Below the pieces are notes generated by a model. That model saw only the letters and a program-made list of their open reading frames with translations. It ran no database searches and had not been told where the DNA came from. From NCBI RefSeq assembly GCF_013364355.1, contig NZ_CP054931.1:1-64000 (forward strand): a stretch of DNA of 64,000 bases, given 5' to 3'. This document shows positions 20,372-30,750 of this stretch, in pieces. This stretch comes from Stenotrophomonas sp. NA06056. Its GTDB lineage: Bacteria > Pseudomonadota > Gammaproteobacteria > Xanthomonadales > Xanthomonadaceae. Numbering within the stretch: position 1 is the first letter of the stretch; each line of letters begins with the position of its first letter. A program made the position numbers and the translations under genes.

Positions 20372-22570
20372 ATGCCAGCACTGACGCTTGCCCTGATGGG
20401 GCTGAACGCTGTTGTCTCCGTCAACACATATGAGTACGACGAACTGGGTCGGGTGATCGTCGAGCGCGGCAACGGCGTACAGAACGTGCGCTATGCCTAT
20501 GACGCGGAGGGACGCGTCACGCAGGTGACCGATTCGCAGAATCGCGTCACCCGTATGAGCTACGATCCGCGTGGACGCTTGATCAAATCAATCGACGCCG
20601 CCGGGGGCACGACCCAGATTGCCTACGATCTGGCAGATCGCCCGATCCGTGTGAGCGATCCCCGCAATCTCGTTACCACCTACGAATTCGATGGTTTCGG
20701 CCAGATGTGGAGACAGGTGAGTCCGGACACGGGAACGACCCAGCACCAGTACGATGCTGCAGGTCTGCGGACATCGACGGAGCGGGCCGATGGCAGTGTC
20801 GTCTCCTTTGGTTACGACGGTCTGGGGCGATTGACTTCTGCGAGCGCAGAAGGCCGAACAATGGGTTACAGCTACGATTGGTGCGGCAATGGTAAAGGTC
20901 AACTGTGCGGTACTTCAGGGCCCGGAACCGCCACCCATTTTGGCTATACACCGAACAGTGAGCTGCAGATACGACGTGACTTCACCGATCTGTCTGATCA
21001 GAAGACGGACTACAGCACAATCTATGGATACGACAGTATCAATCGCCTGAGCCAGATCACCTATCCCAACGGTGACAAGGCGACCTATACATATGGTTCC
21101 CAAGGAAAGCCAAGCTCGTTGTTGGCAACGGTCGACGGAACTCAGCGCTCGATCATTTCCCAAGCCAACTGGAAAGCAACGGGTGTCCGCGAATCGTTGG
21201 CATACGGTAATGGCCTCGTCAGAGGCTATAACCACGACCAAGAGGGGCGGCTTACCGCGATGTCGGTCTGGGGACCTAACAGCCAAAAAGTCAGCTATTT
21301 GGACTACCAATACAGCGGGGATGGTGAAATCAACGCCATCATCGATGCGGTCGATCCGAACATGACGCAGTTGATCGGCTACGACGCGTTGAGCCGTCTG
21401 ACGCAGCTGACGCGCTTTGGTGTCACCAATCAGCTTTCCTACGATGCTGGCGGAAACCATGATCGCTACCAAGGGGGGAACCAGCTTACCCAGTACAGTA
21501 TCGATCCAGGTAGCAACCGGGTGCTGGACTACACCAACCAGGATGGTAGCCGGCAGTACCAGTACGACGCGTTGGGAAATCGCATCAGTGAGACCGCGGG
21601 CAGTCGCATCAGTACCTACGAGTACGATGTCTTCAACCGCATGAGCCGCAGCAACATCGGAGGCGCAGCGACCGACTACGTGCTGAATGCCCAGGGACAG
21701 CGCGTGGCGAAGATCAACCTGAGTACGAACAGTCGATACTTCTACGCCGGCCAGAACCAGCTGATGACCGAGCTGAACAATGGCGTATGGACCAACTACT
21801 TCTGGTTCGAAGGTGAACTGGTTGGGCTCGCTCGCAGCGGGCAGCACAATTATGTGCATACCGATCATCTTGGTCGCCCGGAGTTCGTCACCAGCCCGAG
21901 CCAGCAGACCGTATGGAAGGCGTACAACTACGCCTACGGGCGTAGCGTCCAGAAGGATGAGATCGGAGGGTTGAACATTGGCTTCCCGGGCCAGTACTAC
22001 GATGTGGAAAGCGGACTCTGGTACAACGGCTTCCGCGACTATGACGCGAGTATCGGACGATATGTGCAGAGTGATCCGATCGGGTTGGCGGGTGGGCTGA
22101 ATACCTATGGCTATGTGGGTGGCAATCCCATCAACCGCACCGATCCCCTGGGGCTTCGTGCATTGCTTGATTGCGAGAAAGAAGCCTTGGCGCCGTATTA
22201 CGGGGGATTGGTGGATATGGGTGATGTGGACTTCATCTCGAACGAACGGCTTGTTCCTAAGGGCTATTCAGCGATGACGCTTGGCAACAACATCTTTGTC
22301 AATCCGTCCGACGATATCCCGGGCTCCATCGAGACCATTGCACTGTTGGGGCACGAGCTAGCGCATACCTACCAGCAACAGGTCCTGGGACTGGGCTCGT
22401 TCCTGCTTAGATACAAGAATGATTACGAAACCGGAAGGATCATGAGGGGAGAGAATCACGATACCGCGTACAGGAACATCTCTTTCGAAAGGGATGCATA
22501 CACCATGGGTAGCATGATCGAGCGTGAACTCAAAAAATCAGGAGTCAATCCCTGTGATTGTGTTAACTAG
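20372..22570 (+). CDS. RHS core protein with C-terminal predicted metalloprotease toxin (RHS-B)
   Basis: The 732-residue product is made of YD repeats and the RHS core, closing with [14 protein letters not shown] and DPLG at residues 591-594. This is the usual junction to a variable toxin tip. The last ~138 residues contain H661-E-L-A-H665, a zinc-protease HExxH motif, followed by Glu706 in SFERDAY as a possible third ligand. The pattern resembles DUF4157-like zincins. There is no convincing signal peptide, only a short hydrophobic start. AAGAAAGGA precedes the ATG. The next gene overlaps its 3' end. Confidence 0.82.
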   Translation: MPALTLALMGLNAVVSVNTYEYDELGRVIVERGNGVQNVRYAYDAEGRVTQVTDSQNRVTRMSYDPRGRLIKSIDAAGGTTQIAYDLADRPIRVSDPRNLVTTYEFDGFGQMWRQVSPDTGTTQHQYDAAGLRTSTERADGSVVSFGYDGLGRLTSASAEGRTMGYSYDWCGNGKGQLCGTSGPGTATHFGYTPNSELQIRRDFTDLSDQKTDYSTIYGYDSINRLSQITYPNGDKATYTYGSQGKPSSLLATVDGTQRSIISQANWKATGVRESLAYGNGLVRGYNHDQEGRLTAMSVWGPNSQKVSYLDYQYSGDGEINAIIDAVDPNMTQLIGYDALSRLTQLTRFGVTNQLSYDAGGNHDRYQGGNQLTQYSIDPGSNRVLDYTNQDGSRQYQYDALGNRISETAGSRISTYEYDVFNRMSRSNIGGAATDYVLNAQGQRVAKINLSTNSRYFYAGQNQLMTELNNGVWTNYFWFEGELVGLARSGQHNYVHTDHLGRPEFVTSPSQQTVWKAYNYAYGRSVQKDEIGGLNIGFPGQYYDVESGLWYNGFRDYDASIGRYVQSDPIGLAGGLNTYGYVGGNPINRTDPLGLRALLDCEKEALAPYYGGLVDMGDVDFISNERLVPKGYSAMTLGNNIFVNPSDDIPGSIETIALLGHELAHTYQQQVLGLGSFLLRYKNDYETGRIMRGENHDTAYRNISFERDAYTMGSMIERELKKSGVNPCDCVN

Positions 22571-23000
22571 CAGGTGCATGTTCCTTGTCCTTCTATGCAT
22601 CGCGTTCTCCGCGTGCGTGGCCACGCGAGATCCCGATGTCTCGGCATATTTGAAGTACAAGGCGGCCGATGCCGGCAACGGGAGTTTCACTTCACTTCCG
22701 GATGACGAGAAGACCAGGGTGTTCTTTGGCGCTATGAAGGTTCACCCCCCATCCCTTTCCATCGAAGACGAGTTGGCAAAGCAGGACCTGGCCTATCTCC
22801 TGGAGTTGAAGGCGGTCATTGAAGATCGGGGAGGTAGCTACGAGGCCTACTCGTTCATCGCCGCGATAGCGCAGAAGCAACGCAATGGCCAGCTGACCCA
22901 GCAGCAGGTCGATGCCATGCATCTGGACACGTTCTGCGTCCAGCGCGGGGATATGAACAATCTCTGTCGCAACCTGTTGATGGATTTGCCGGGGAGCTAG
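22554..23000 (+). CDS. Small lipoprotein, candidate immunity or partner protein for RHS-B
   Basis: A 148-residue protein from a GTG start, chosen because GGAG lies 9 bp upstream and the start gives a complete lipoprotein signal (lipobox FSAC). An in-frame ATG at 22578 is an alternative. It overlaps the end of the RHS-B toxin region by 17 bp, the placement expected of an immunity gene. The mature part is mostly helical, with late Cys residues ([12 protein letters not shown]). A periplasmic lipoprotein would fit protection against a periplasm-acting protease, but this is inference. Confidence 0.6.
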   Translation: MIVLTSRCMFLVLLCIAFSACVATRDPDVSAYLKYKAADAGNGSFTSLPDDEKTRVFFGAMKVHPPSLSIEDELAKQDLAYLLELKAVIEDRGGSYEAYSFIAAIAQKQRNGQLTQQQVDAMHLDTFCVQRGDMNNLCRNLLMDLPGS

Positions 23001-23047
23001 CCGGGCGGCGATCGCACGCTCGACGTCGACGATGCAGGTCGCGGCGA

Positions 23048-23758
23048 TCAGCTGCCTCGGAATAATTGCTGCGCACTCTGGAACAGGATCCAGCTGGTGG
23101 CGATGAACTTGTCGCCGCCCTGCGGCCGGTTGCCACGATGCGTGTGGGTGAATGCCGTCGGTGCGATCAGCAGGCTGCCGGTGCGCGGCGCGATCTTGCG
23201 CCCCTGGAACAGGAACTCGGTTTCGCCTTCGTCGAAGTCGTCATTGAGATACAGCGTCCACAGCACATGCCGGTGCAGCGTGTCGGCCTGCGCGTCCTTC
23301 GGGTACAGCTCGCAGTGCCAGTACGGGTAGCCACCCTCGCCTGCCGCGTACCACTGCAGGTTGATCGCGCCCGGGCGCAGGCAGGTGCGCGCCAGATCCG
23401 CGAGCTGCTCCGGTGCCATGTCGGGAAAATCCTCGGCCGACAGACGCCGCGGCTGGCCGTTGCTGTCCTGGATCTGCAACATCAACGGCGCGATCAATGC
23501 CTGTGGATAACGGCGTAGATAAGTCTGCAGACCGGCAAAAACCGCCTGCTGCAGCTGCTGGTCCACATCCTGCCAACCCTCCAGGCCACTGATCCGCAGA
23601 TCCTTGCTGTGCTTGAGTTCCGGGAACACACCGCTGCCCACTGCACCGGGTTTCAGGCCCTGGCTTGCACGCATGCGCGCGACGATTGCAGCGCACACGT
23701 CGCTGGGGACGGCGTTGTGGATGACCTCGATGAAATCGACAGGGCCCGACTGCTGCAT
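23048..23758 (-). CDS. 2-oxoglutarate/Fe(II)-dependent oxygenase (PKHD-type)
   Basis: Predicted prolyl-hydroxylase-like dioxygenase; its substrate is unknown. The 236-residue product has an iron-binding HxE/D-type motif in YPYWHCELYP or the nearby LHRHVLWTLYLND. The double-stranded beta-helix core includes GETEFLFQGRKIAPRTGSLL, and a distal His lies in FTHTHRG. The small lipoprotein gene converges on it; fbp lies upstream on the same strand with a 108-bp gap. Confidence 0.8.
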   Translation of the reverse strand: MQQSGPVDFIEVIHNAVPSDVCAAIVARMRASQGLKPGAVGSGVFPELKHSKDLRISGLEGWQDVDQQLQQAVFAGLQTYLRRYPQALIAPLMLQIQDSNGQPRRLSAEDFPDMAPEQLADLARTCLRPGAINLQWYAAGEGGYPYWHCELYPKDAQADTLHRHVLWTLYLNDDFDEGETEFLFQGRKIAPRTGSLLIAPTAFTHTHRGNRPQGGDKFIATSWILFQSAQQLFRGS

Positions 23759-23866
23759 GCGTGCATTCCTTGGACGGCAAGGACTTGATGGTGCCGTTTG
23801 CCGCCCCTGCTGTCACCCTGCGGTCATGTCATCGTTCTGCCATGACCGCTGTAGGGATGGCCGCTG

Positions 23867-24883
23867 TCAGACGCTCTTCGCGTCATGCTCCTGGTGATAA
23901 CGCACGGCCTCGGCGACCTCTTCGCGCGAACCGAGGAACACCGGCACGCGCTGGTGCAGCTGGTCGGGTTGCAGGTCGATGATGCGTTCGCGACCGGTCC
24001 AGGCCGTACCGCCCGCCTGCTCCACCAGCAGGCCCATCGGGTTGGCTTCGTACATCAGGCGCAGCTTGCCGGCCTTGCCCGGTTCCTTCTTGTCCCACGG
24101 GTAGATGAAGATGCCGCCGCGGGTCAGGATGCGATGCACGTCGGCCACCATGCTGGCAATCCAGCGCATGTTGAAGTTCTTGCCGCGCGGGCCGTCCTTG
24201 CCGGCCAGCAGATCTTCGACATAGGCCTGCATCGGTGCTTCCCAGTGCCGCTGGTTGGACATGTTGATGGCGAACTCCTGGGTCGCCGCCGGGATCTGCA
24301 TGTTCTCGGTGGTCAGCAGGAACTCACCGGTTTCGCGGTCGAGGGTGAAGGCGTGGGTACCGTGGCCGACAGTCAGCACCAGCTGCGTGCTGGGCCCGTA
24401 GATGCAGTAGCCGGCGGCGATCTGCTTGCTGCCCGGCTGCAGGAAGGCGTCATCGCCAGGCAGTTCGACGTTGGTCGGGCAACGCAGCACCGAGAAGATG
24501 GTGCCGACGGAGACGTTGACGTCGATGTTGGAGCTGCCATCGAGGGGATCGAACAGCAGCAGGAAATCGCCGCGTGGGTAGATGTCCGGCACCGGCTGGC
24601 TGTGGTCCATCTCCTCCGATGCGCAGGCGGCGAGGTGACCGCCCCAGGCGTTGGCTTCCAGCAGGATCTCGTTGCTGATGACATCCAGCTTCTTCTGCGC
24701 TTCGCCCTGCACGTTGCCGGTACCGGCTTCGCCGAGCACGCCACCGAGGGCGCCCTTGCTGACGGCGATGGAGATGCTGGTGCAGGCGCGGGCGACGACC
24801 GCGATCAGCTGGCGCAGGTCGGCGTTGATGCGGCCGGCGTGTTGCTGCTGGATCAGGAATCGGGTCAACGAGGTACGGGACAT
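23867..24883 (-). CDS. fbp: Fructose-1,6-bisphosphatase class I
   Basis: Gluconeogenic hydrolysis of fructose-1,6-bisphosphate to fructose-6-phosphate. The 338-residue product has the family motif [20 protein letters not shown]. It also has KFNM-like [12 protein letters not shown] and the C-terminal active-site region [17 protein letters not shown]. The ATG at 24883 is used because it gives the standard N-terminus [14 protein letters not shown]; the open frame continues upstream without family similarity. Confidence 0.95.
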   Translation of the reverse strand: MSRTSLTRFLIQQQHAGRINADLRQLIAVVARACTSISIAVSKGALGGVLGEAGTGNVQGEAQKKLDVISNEILLEANAWGGHLAACASEEMDHSQPVPDIYPRGDFLLLFDPLDGSSNIDVNVSVGTIFSVLRCPTNVELPGDDAFLQPGSKQIAAGYCIYGPSTQLVLTVGHGTHAFTLDRETGEFLLTTENMQIPAATQEFAINMSNQRHWEAPMQAYVEDLLAGKDGPRGKNFNMRWIASMVADVHRILTRGGIFIYPWDKKEPGKAGKLRLMYEANPMGLLVEQAGGTAWTGRERIIDLQPDQLHQRVPVFLGSREEVAEAVRYHQEHDAKSV

Positions 24884-25008
24884 GGGCGGGCAGGTCTCGG
24901 CAACGGGAAAACGCCTATTGTCGCTGGTCTGACTTGCGCGTGGGTGAGCGGGGAAGGCGTAATCGTTTCCAGATGCGTTGCGCTGTGCGGCGCCTTCCTT
25001 TCGTAGAG

Positions 25009-25118
25009 GCGCGCGGGAGGGGGCGACAATGCAGGACACGCTGCAAGTACGTCCATGTAAGCTCGATGGCGCCATCCATGGCGCCAACGGTCCTGCATTG
25101 TCGCCCCCTCCCGCGCGC
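25009..25118. repeat. Long inverted repeat with 29-bp perfect arms
   Basis: Arms at 25009-25037 and 25090-25118 are perfectly complementary (left arm starts GCGCGCGGGAGGGGG). The 52-bp loop between them contains further small palindromes around ATGGCGCCAT. It lies in the 335-bp gap between fbp and the aminotransferase gene. It is unlike the SMAG elements elsewhere in the window. It could form a large cruciform or RNA hairpin. Confidence 0.85.
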
Positions 25119-25162
25119 TTCAGGGTTGGCTGCGCGCGCGGAGGGTGTGGCAAGGCAGGAGC

Positions 25163-25195
25163 AAAAAACAAAGGCGCCTTTCGGCGCCTTTGTTT
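25163..25195 (-). terminator. Rho-independent terminator of the aminotransferase gene
   Basis: Read on the minus strand, a 13-bp stem (AAACAAAGGCGCC with GGCGCCTTTGTTT) and a GAAA loop run into a T-tract. It starts 24 bp after the stop codon at 25219. Confidence 0.88.
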
Positions 25196-25218
25196 CCACA
25201 GCTTGCTGGAGCGGTCGA

Positions 25219-26421
25219 TCAGCCCTTGGCGACGGTGGCCACGGCCTTGGCGACGTATTCCAGGTTGTTCTGGTTCAGCGCGGCCACGCAGATGCGGCCG
25301 GTGCCGACGGCGTAGATGCCGAACTCGTCACGCAGGCGCTCGACCTGTTCGCGGCTGAGGCCGGAGTACGAGAACATGCCCGCCTGCTCGTTGATGAAGC
25401 CGAACTGCGGGGCACCGGCGGCGGCCAGCTTCTCGACCAGGCCCTGGCGCAGGGCGTGGATGCGCTCGCGCATCTCGGTCAGTTCCTGCTCCCACATCGC
25501 GCGCAGGTCCGGGTTGGTCAGCACGCCGGCAACCAGTGCAGCACCGTGGGTGGACGGGCTGGAGTAGATCGTGCGGATCACGCGCTTGACCTGCGACTGC
25601 ACGGCCTTGGCGTCAGCGGCGGTCGGCGCGACCATCGACAGCGCACCCACGCGCTCGCCATACAGCGAGAACGACTTGGAGTACGAGTTGGCGACGATGA
25701 AGCTGTCGATGCCGGCCTCGGCGATGATGCGCACCGCAGCGCCGTCCTGCTCGATGCCCTTGTCGAAGCCCTGGTAGGCCATGTCGATGAAGGGGAACAG
25801 CTGGCGGTCCTTCAGCAGCTGCGCGACCTGCTTCCACTGGCTGACGGTGAGGTCGGCGCCGGTGGGGTTGTGGCAGCAGGCGTGCAGCAGCACCACGGTG
25901 CCCGCTTCCAGCTTGCCCAGGTCGGCCAGCAGGCCGTCGAAGTTGACGCCATGGGTGGTCGGGTCGAAGTAGGTGTAGTCCACCACCTCGAAACCAGCGG
26001 CGCTGAACACCGCGCGGTGGTTTTCCCAGCTCGGGTTGCTCAGTGCGACGGTGGCGTGCGGCAGCAGCTTCTTCAGCACGTCGGCGCCGACGCGCAGCGC
26101 ACCGCTGCCACCGACGGTCTGTGCGGTGGTGACGCGGCCAGCGGCCAGCAGCGGCGAATCCTTGCCGAACACCAGCTCACGGGTGGCCTGGGTGTACGCC
26201 GGCAGGCCATCGATCGGCAGGTAGCCGCGCGGTTTGGCTTCGTTGGCGAGCTGCTGCTCGATCTGCTTGACGGCGCGCAGCAGCGGAATGCGGCCGCTCT
26301 CGTCGTAGTAGATGCCCACACCCAGGTTGACCTTGGTCGGGCGGCTGTCGGCGTTGTACGCCTCGGTCAGGCCCAGGATCGGGTCGCCTGGGACCAGTTC
26401 CACGTTTGCAAAGAAGGACAC
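25219..26421 (-). CDS. tyrB: Aromatic-amino-acid/aspartate aminotransferase
   Basis: PLP enzyme of the AspC/TyrB class that transfers amino groups between aspartate or aromatic amino acids and 2-oxoglutarate. The 400-residue product starts at a GTG giving the family N-terminus [17 protein letters not shown]. It has the segments [12 protein letters not shown] and [15 protein letters not shown] (PLP-binding Lys). Symbol choice between tyrB and aspC is not certain from sequence alone. Confidence 0.9.
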   Translation of the reverse strand: MSFFANVELVPGDPILGLTEAYNADSRPTKVNLGVGIYYDESGRIPLLRAVKQIEQQLANEAKPRGYLPIDGLPAYTQATRELVFGKDSPLLAAGRVTTAQTVGGSGALRVGADVLKKLLPHATVALSNPSWENHRAVFSAAGFEVVDYTYFDPTTHGVNFDGLLADLGKLEAGTVVLLHACCHNPTGADLTVSQWKQVAQLLKDRQLFPFIDMAYQGFDKGIEQDGAAVRIIAEAGIDSFIVANSYSKSFSLYGERVGALSMVAPTAADAKAVQSQVKRVIRTIYSSPSTHGAALVAGVLTNPDLRAMWEQELTEMRERIHALRQGLVEKLAAAGAPQFGFINEQAGMFSYSGLSREQVERLRDEFGIYAVGTGRICVAALNQNNLEYVAKAVATVAKG

Positions 26422-26591
26422 GGCGGTACTCGTTCGGTAGACGGAAAGGGGGAGGAATTGCGCCACGCGGCTTGCGGCCTGTCGGCCGAAACCGACCCAT
26501 CGTAACAAAGCCTGCCGGGGCTGGCCGCCGCCATCGTCATCGGCCTGCCCGTACCATGGCGTGCGTTACCGCCGATCCATCAACCTGAATC

Positions 26592-28706
26592 ATGAATCCC
26601 GCCGCGCGACGTCGTTGCCTTCCCCTGTCCGCCCTGCTGCTATCGCCTTTGGCGGTGGGCGCCGCGCCCTCGCCGACGGTCCTGCCGACGGTGCAGGTGC
26701 AGGCCGCGCGGGTGCCTGGCGTGGATCCCTTCGCCCTGCCCGCCAGCCTGGATACGGTGTGGATCGATGCCGACCGTAGCGGCGCCAACGCGCAGCTGTC
26801 CGAGGCGCTGGGTGGGGTGCCGGGCCTGCTGGCCCGGGACCGGCAGAACTTCGCGCAGGACACCCAGCTGTCGATCCGTGGCTTCGGCGCACGCTCGACC
26901 TTCGGCGTGCGCGGGGTGCGGGTGCTGATTGATGGCGTACCGGCGACCATGCCCGATGGCCAGGGTCAGCTGTCGCACGCCAGCCTGCTCGGTGCGGAGC
27001 GCATCGAGGTGCTGCGGGGGCCGTTCTCGGCCCTGTACGGCAACTCGTCCGGTGGCGTGCTGCAGGTGTGGAGCGCACAGGGTCAAACCGGTGACCCCTG
27101 GCGGCTGCGGGTGAACGCGGGTGCCGACAACACGCTCAGCGTCGGTGCGCAGTTGCGCGGGGCGGGCAGGGGCATCGACTACAACGTGGCCGCCAACCAT
27201 TTCAGCACCGACGGTTGGCGCGATCACAGCCGTGCACGTCGCGAATCGTTGAACGCGCGGCTGGGCACCGACCTCGCGGGCGGCCGCCTGGAACTGCTGC
27301 TCAACGCGCTGCACGCGCCGAACGCGCAGGACCCGCTGGGCCTGACCCGCGCGCAGGTAGCGGCCGACCCGCGTCAGGCCACGGCGTTGGCCGACCAGTA
27401 CAACACCCGCAAATCAGTGCGCCAGCAGCAGGCCGGCCTGCGCTGGACCCGTGAAGCCGGTGCGCAGCGCTGGCAGCTGATGGGCTATGCCGGGCAGCGC
27501 GCGGTGAGCCAGTACCTGCCGATTCCGCCGGGACCGCAGGCCAACCCATTGCACGCCGGTGGCGTGATCGACCTGGATGGCGGCTACGGCGGGCTGGACG
27601 CGCGCTGGGGCTGGAACGGCGATCTGTGGGGCCGCCCGCTGGATCTGGTGGCGGGGGTGAATGCTGACCGCCAGCGCCAGCACCGCACTGGCTACGAGAA
27701 CTTCATCGGCAGCACCGTGGGGGTACGCGGCCGCGTGCGCCGCGACCAGATCGACATCGTGCAGAACGTGGATCAGTTCGCCCAGGCGTGGTGGCAGTGG
27801 AGCCCGCGCTGGTCGTTGCTGGCCGGGGTGCGCCACAGCACGGTGCGCTTCGAATCGAATGATCGCTACATGGTCGGGCGCAACCCGGACGACAGTGGCC
27901 ATCGCCGCTACCAGGCCACCACGCCGGTGGCCGGTGTCAGCGTCGAGGCAACCCCGCAGTGGCGCCTGCACGCGGCCCTGGGCCGTGGTTTTGAAACCCC
28001 GACCTTCAACGAGCTCGGCTACCGCGCTGATGGCCAGGCCAGGCTGGCGCTGGATCTGGCGGCTGCGCGCAGCCGCAGCCTGGAAGTGGGCAGCAAGTGG
28101 CATGCGCAGGATGGAAGGCAGCTCGATGTCAGCCTGTTCCGTGCAGATACCGACGATGAGCTGGCCGTTGCCAGCAACACCAATGGCCGCAGCACGTATC
28201 GCAACATCGGCAGCACCCGTCGCCAGGGTGTGGAGCTGCAGTACCGGCAGCCGCTGGCTGAGCAGCTGGAACTGCAGCTGGCCTGGACCTGGCTGCAGGC
28301 GCAGGTGCGCTCGCCCTACCTGGCCTGTGCGGCCAGCAACTGCGCAGTGCCCGACACCGTAGTTGCTGCCGGCAGCCGCCTGCCCGGCGTGCCCCGGCAG
28401 CAGGCGTATGCCCGCCTGCAGTGGTCGCCAGGGGACTGGCAGTGGGCGCTGGAAGCTGCCGCCAGCAGCGACGTGGTGGTGAACGACATCGCTACCGAGC
28501 GCGCACCGGGATACGCGCTGCTGAACCTGGAAGCCGGCCGCAGCTGGAGGCTGCAGGCCGGTGAACTGCGCGCCTTCGCGCGTATCGACAACGTGCTGGA
28601 CCAGCGCTACATCGGCTCGGTGATCGTTAACGACGGTAATGGCCGGTTCTTTGAGCCCGGGCCGGACCGCCGCGCCAGCGTGGGGCTGCAGTGGTCATGG
28701 CGCTGA
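26592..28706 (+). CDS. TonB-dependent outer-membrane receptor
   Basis: The 704-residue product has a signal peptide (PLAVGAAP) and a plug domain with typical segments LSEALGGVPGLLARDRQNF, DTQLSIRGFGARS and RIEVLRGPFSALYG. A beta-barrel follows, ending GLQWSWR. The terminal aromatic residue is two places from the end, as usual for outer-membrane proteins, allowing for the final Arg. The ligand is not evident; size and plug resemble iron-siderophore or metal receptors. No Fur box was recognised upstream. A SMAG repeat follows the stop by 4 bp. Confidence 0.9.
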   Translation: MNPAARRRCLPLSALLLSPLAVGAAPSPTVLPTVQVQAARVPGVDPFALPASLDTVWIDADRSGANAQLSEALGGVPGLLARDRQNFAQDTQLSIRGFGARSTFGVRGVRVLIDGVPATMPDGQGQLSHASLLGAERIEVLRGPFSALYGNSSGGVLQVWSAQGQTGDPWRLRVNAGADNTLSVGAQLRGAGRGIDYNVAANHFSTDGWRDHSRARRESLNARLGTDLAGGRLELLLNALHAPNAQDPLGLTRAQVAADPRQATALADQYNTRKSVRQQQAGLRWTREAGAQRWQLMGYAGQRAVSQYLPIPPGPQANPLHAGGVIDLDGGYGGLDARWGWNGDLWGRPLDLVAGVNADRQRQHRTGYENFIGSTVGVRGRVRRDQIDIVQNVDQFAQAWWQWSPRWSLLAGVRHSTVRFESNDRYMVGRNPDDSGHRRYQATTPVAGVSVEATPQWRLHAALGRGFETPTFNELGYRADGQARLALDLAAARSRSLEVGSKWHAQDGRQLDVSLFRADTDDELAVASNTNGRSTYRNIGSTRRQGVELQYRQPLAEQLELQLAWTWLQAQVRSPYLACAASNCAVPDTVVAAGSRLPGVPRQQAYARLQWSPGDWQWALEAAASSDVVVNDIATERAPGYALLNLEAGRSWRLQAGELRAFARIDNVLDQRYIGSVIVNDGNGRFFEPGPDRRASVGLQWSWR

Positions 28707-28710
28707 AGTG

Positions 28711-28781
28711 GTAGTGCCGGCCGCTGGCCGGCATCGCTCCGTGCAGGATCGCTGAGGTTGCCGGCCAGCGGCCGGCACTAC
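28711..28781. repeat. SMAG-type GTAG inverted repeat (dimer)
   Basis: Starts GTAGTGCCGGCCGCTGGCCG and ends with its complement closing in CTAC, a head-to-head pair of GTAG hairpins. This is the architecture of SMAG (REP-like) elements described in S. maltophilia. It lies between the receptor gene and a convergent small gene. Confidence 0.85.
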
Positions 28782-28803
28782 CCGTCAAACGAAGGCCTTG
28801 CCG

Positions 28804-29731
<928 letters not shown>

Positions 29732-29817
29732 CCGCGCGGCGTGCACGTTGCCGACACGAGCGTTTCACGGTGGCCGGCTGAAGCTGGCCATCCCTGCTGA
29801 AACCCCAGGTGCGCATC

Positions 29818-30747
29818 ATGGCCCGCCCGATCTGGACCGGCACACTTTCCTTCGGCCTGCTCAACGTACCGGTCTCGCTGATGTCCGGTGAACGCAAGGT
29901 CGACCTGCACTTCCGCATGCTGGATTCGCGCGACCGCAAGCCGATCCGCTTCGAGCGGGTCAACGCCGACACCGGCGAGGAAGTGCCGTGGAAGGACATC
30001 GTCAAAGCCTACGAGTACGACAAGGGCAGCTACGTCGTGCTGGAGGAAGACGATATCCGTTCGGCTGCGCCGGAGAGCCATGAAACGGTGGAGGTGGAGA
30101 CCTTCGTCGACGCCACGCAGATCGATCCACGCTACTACGAAAAACCCTATCTGCTGGTGCCCGGGAAGAAGGCCGAGAAAGGCTACGTGCTGCTGCGGGA
30201 AACCCTGCGCAACACCGGCAAGGTCGGTATCGCACGGGTGGTGGTGCGCACGCGCGAGTACCTGTGCGCGGTGATGCCCAACGACGACGCACTGGTGCTG
30301 ATGATCCTGCGCTATCCCCAGGAACTGGTTGAGCCTGACGACTACACGCTGCCCAGTGGAAAGCTCGCTGACTACCGCATCACCAGCAAGGAAACGGCGA
30401 TGGCCGAGCAGCTGATCGAGTCGATGGCCGGTGACTGGGATCCTTCGCAGTACCACGATGAATTCCGCGAGCGCCTGCAGCAGGTGCTGAACAAGCGCAT
30501 CAAGTCCAAGGGTGGCACCACCAAGGTGGAGGACGAGCCGGCACCGCGCGAGGACGCCAGCACCAACGTGGTGGACTTCATGGCATTGCTGCAGAAGAGC
30601 CTGGATGCCAACAAGCGCACGCCGGCGAAGAAGGTGGCCGTGCGCAAGGCATCGACCAGGAAGACAGCGGCGAAGAAGGCACCGGCAAAAAAGGCCCCTG
30701 CGAAGAAGGCTGCAAAGAAAACCGCCGCGCGACGCAAGGCAGGTTGA
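29818..30747 (+). CDS. ku: Non-homologous end-joining protein Ku
   Basis: Homodimeric ring that binds DNA double-strand ends and recruits LigD. The 309-residue product has the Ku N-terminus ARPIWTGTLSFGLLNVPVSL and the beta-barrel core. The Lys/Ala-rich C-terminal tail (about residues 260-309) has repeated AKKAPAKK units, common in proteobacterial Ku and likely to bind DNA. A GTG 9 bp upstream is an alternative start. ligD follows after 3 bp. Confidence 0.96.
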   Translation: MARPIWTGTLSFGLLNVPVSLMSGERKVDLHFRMLDSRDRKPIRFERVNADTGEEVPWKDIVKAYEYDKGSYVVLEEDDIRSAAPESHETVEVETFVDATQIDPRYYEKPYLLVPGKKAEKGYVLLRETLRNTGKVGIARVVVRTREYLCAVMPNDDALVLMILRYPQELVEPDDYTLPSGKLADYRITSKETAMAEQLIESMAGDWDPSQYHDEFRERLQQVLNKRIKSKGGTTKVEDEPAPREDASTNVVDFMALLQKSLDANKRTPAKKVAVRKASTRKTAAKKAPAKKAPAKKAAKKTAARRKAG

Positions 30748-30750
30748 GCC

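Noticed and set aside
16965..22570. Reading the two RHS genes as one gene broken by a simple frameshift
   Set aside because: RHS-A ends in a complete Ig-like domain and Cys tail, and RHS-B has its own ribosome-binding site. A single base change would not rejoin them cleanly through the 59-codon ORF.
23821..23848. 8-bp inverted repeat CGGTCATG/CATGACCG between fbp and the 2OG oxygenase gene
   Set aside because: It has a 12-bp spacer, no T-run and no clear promoter context; it could easily be chance.
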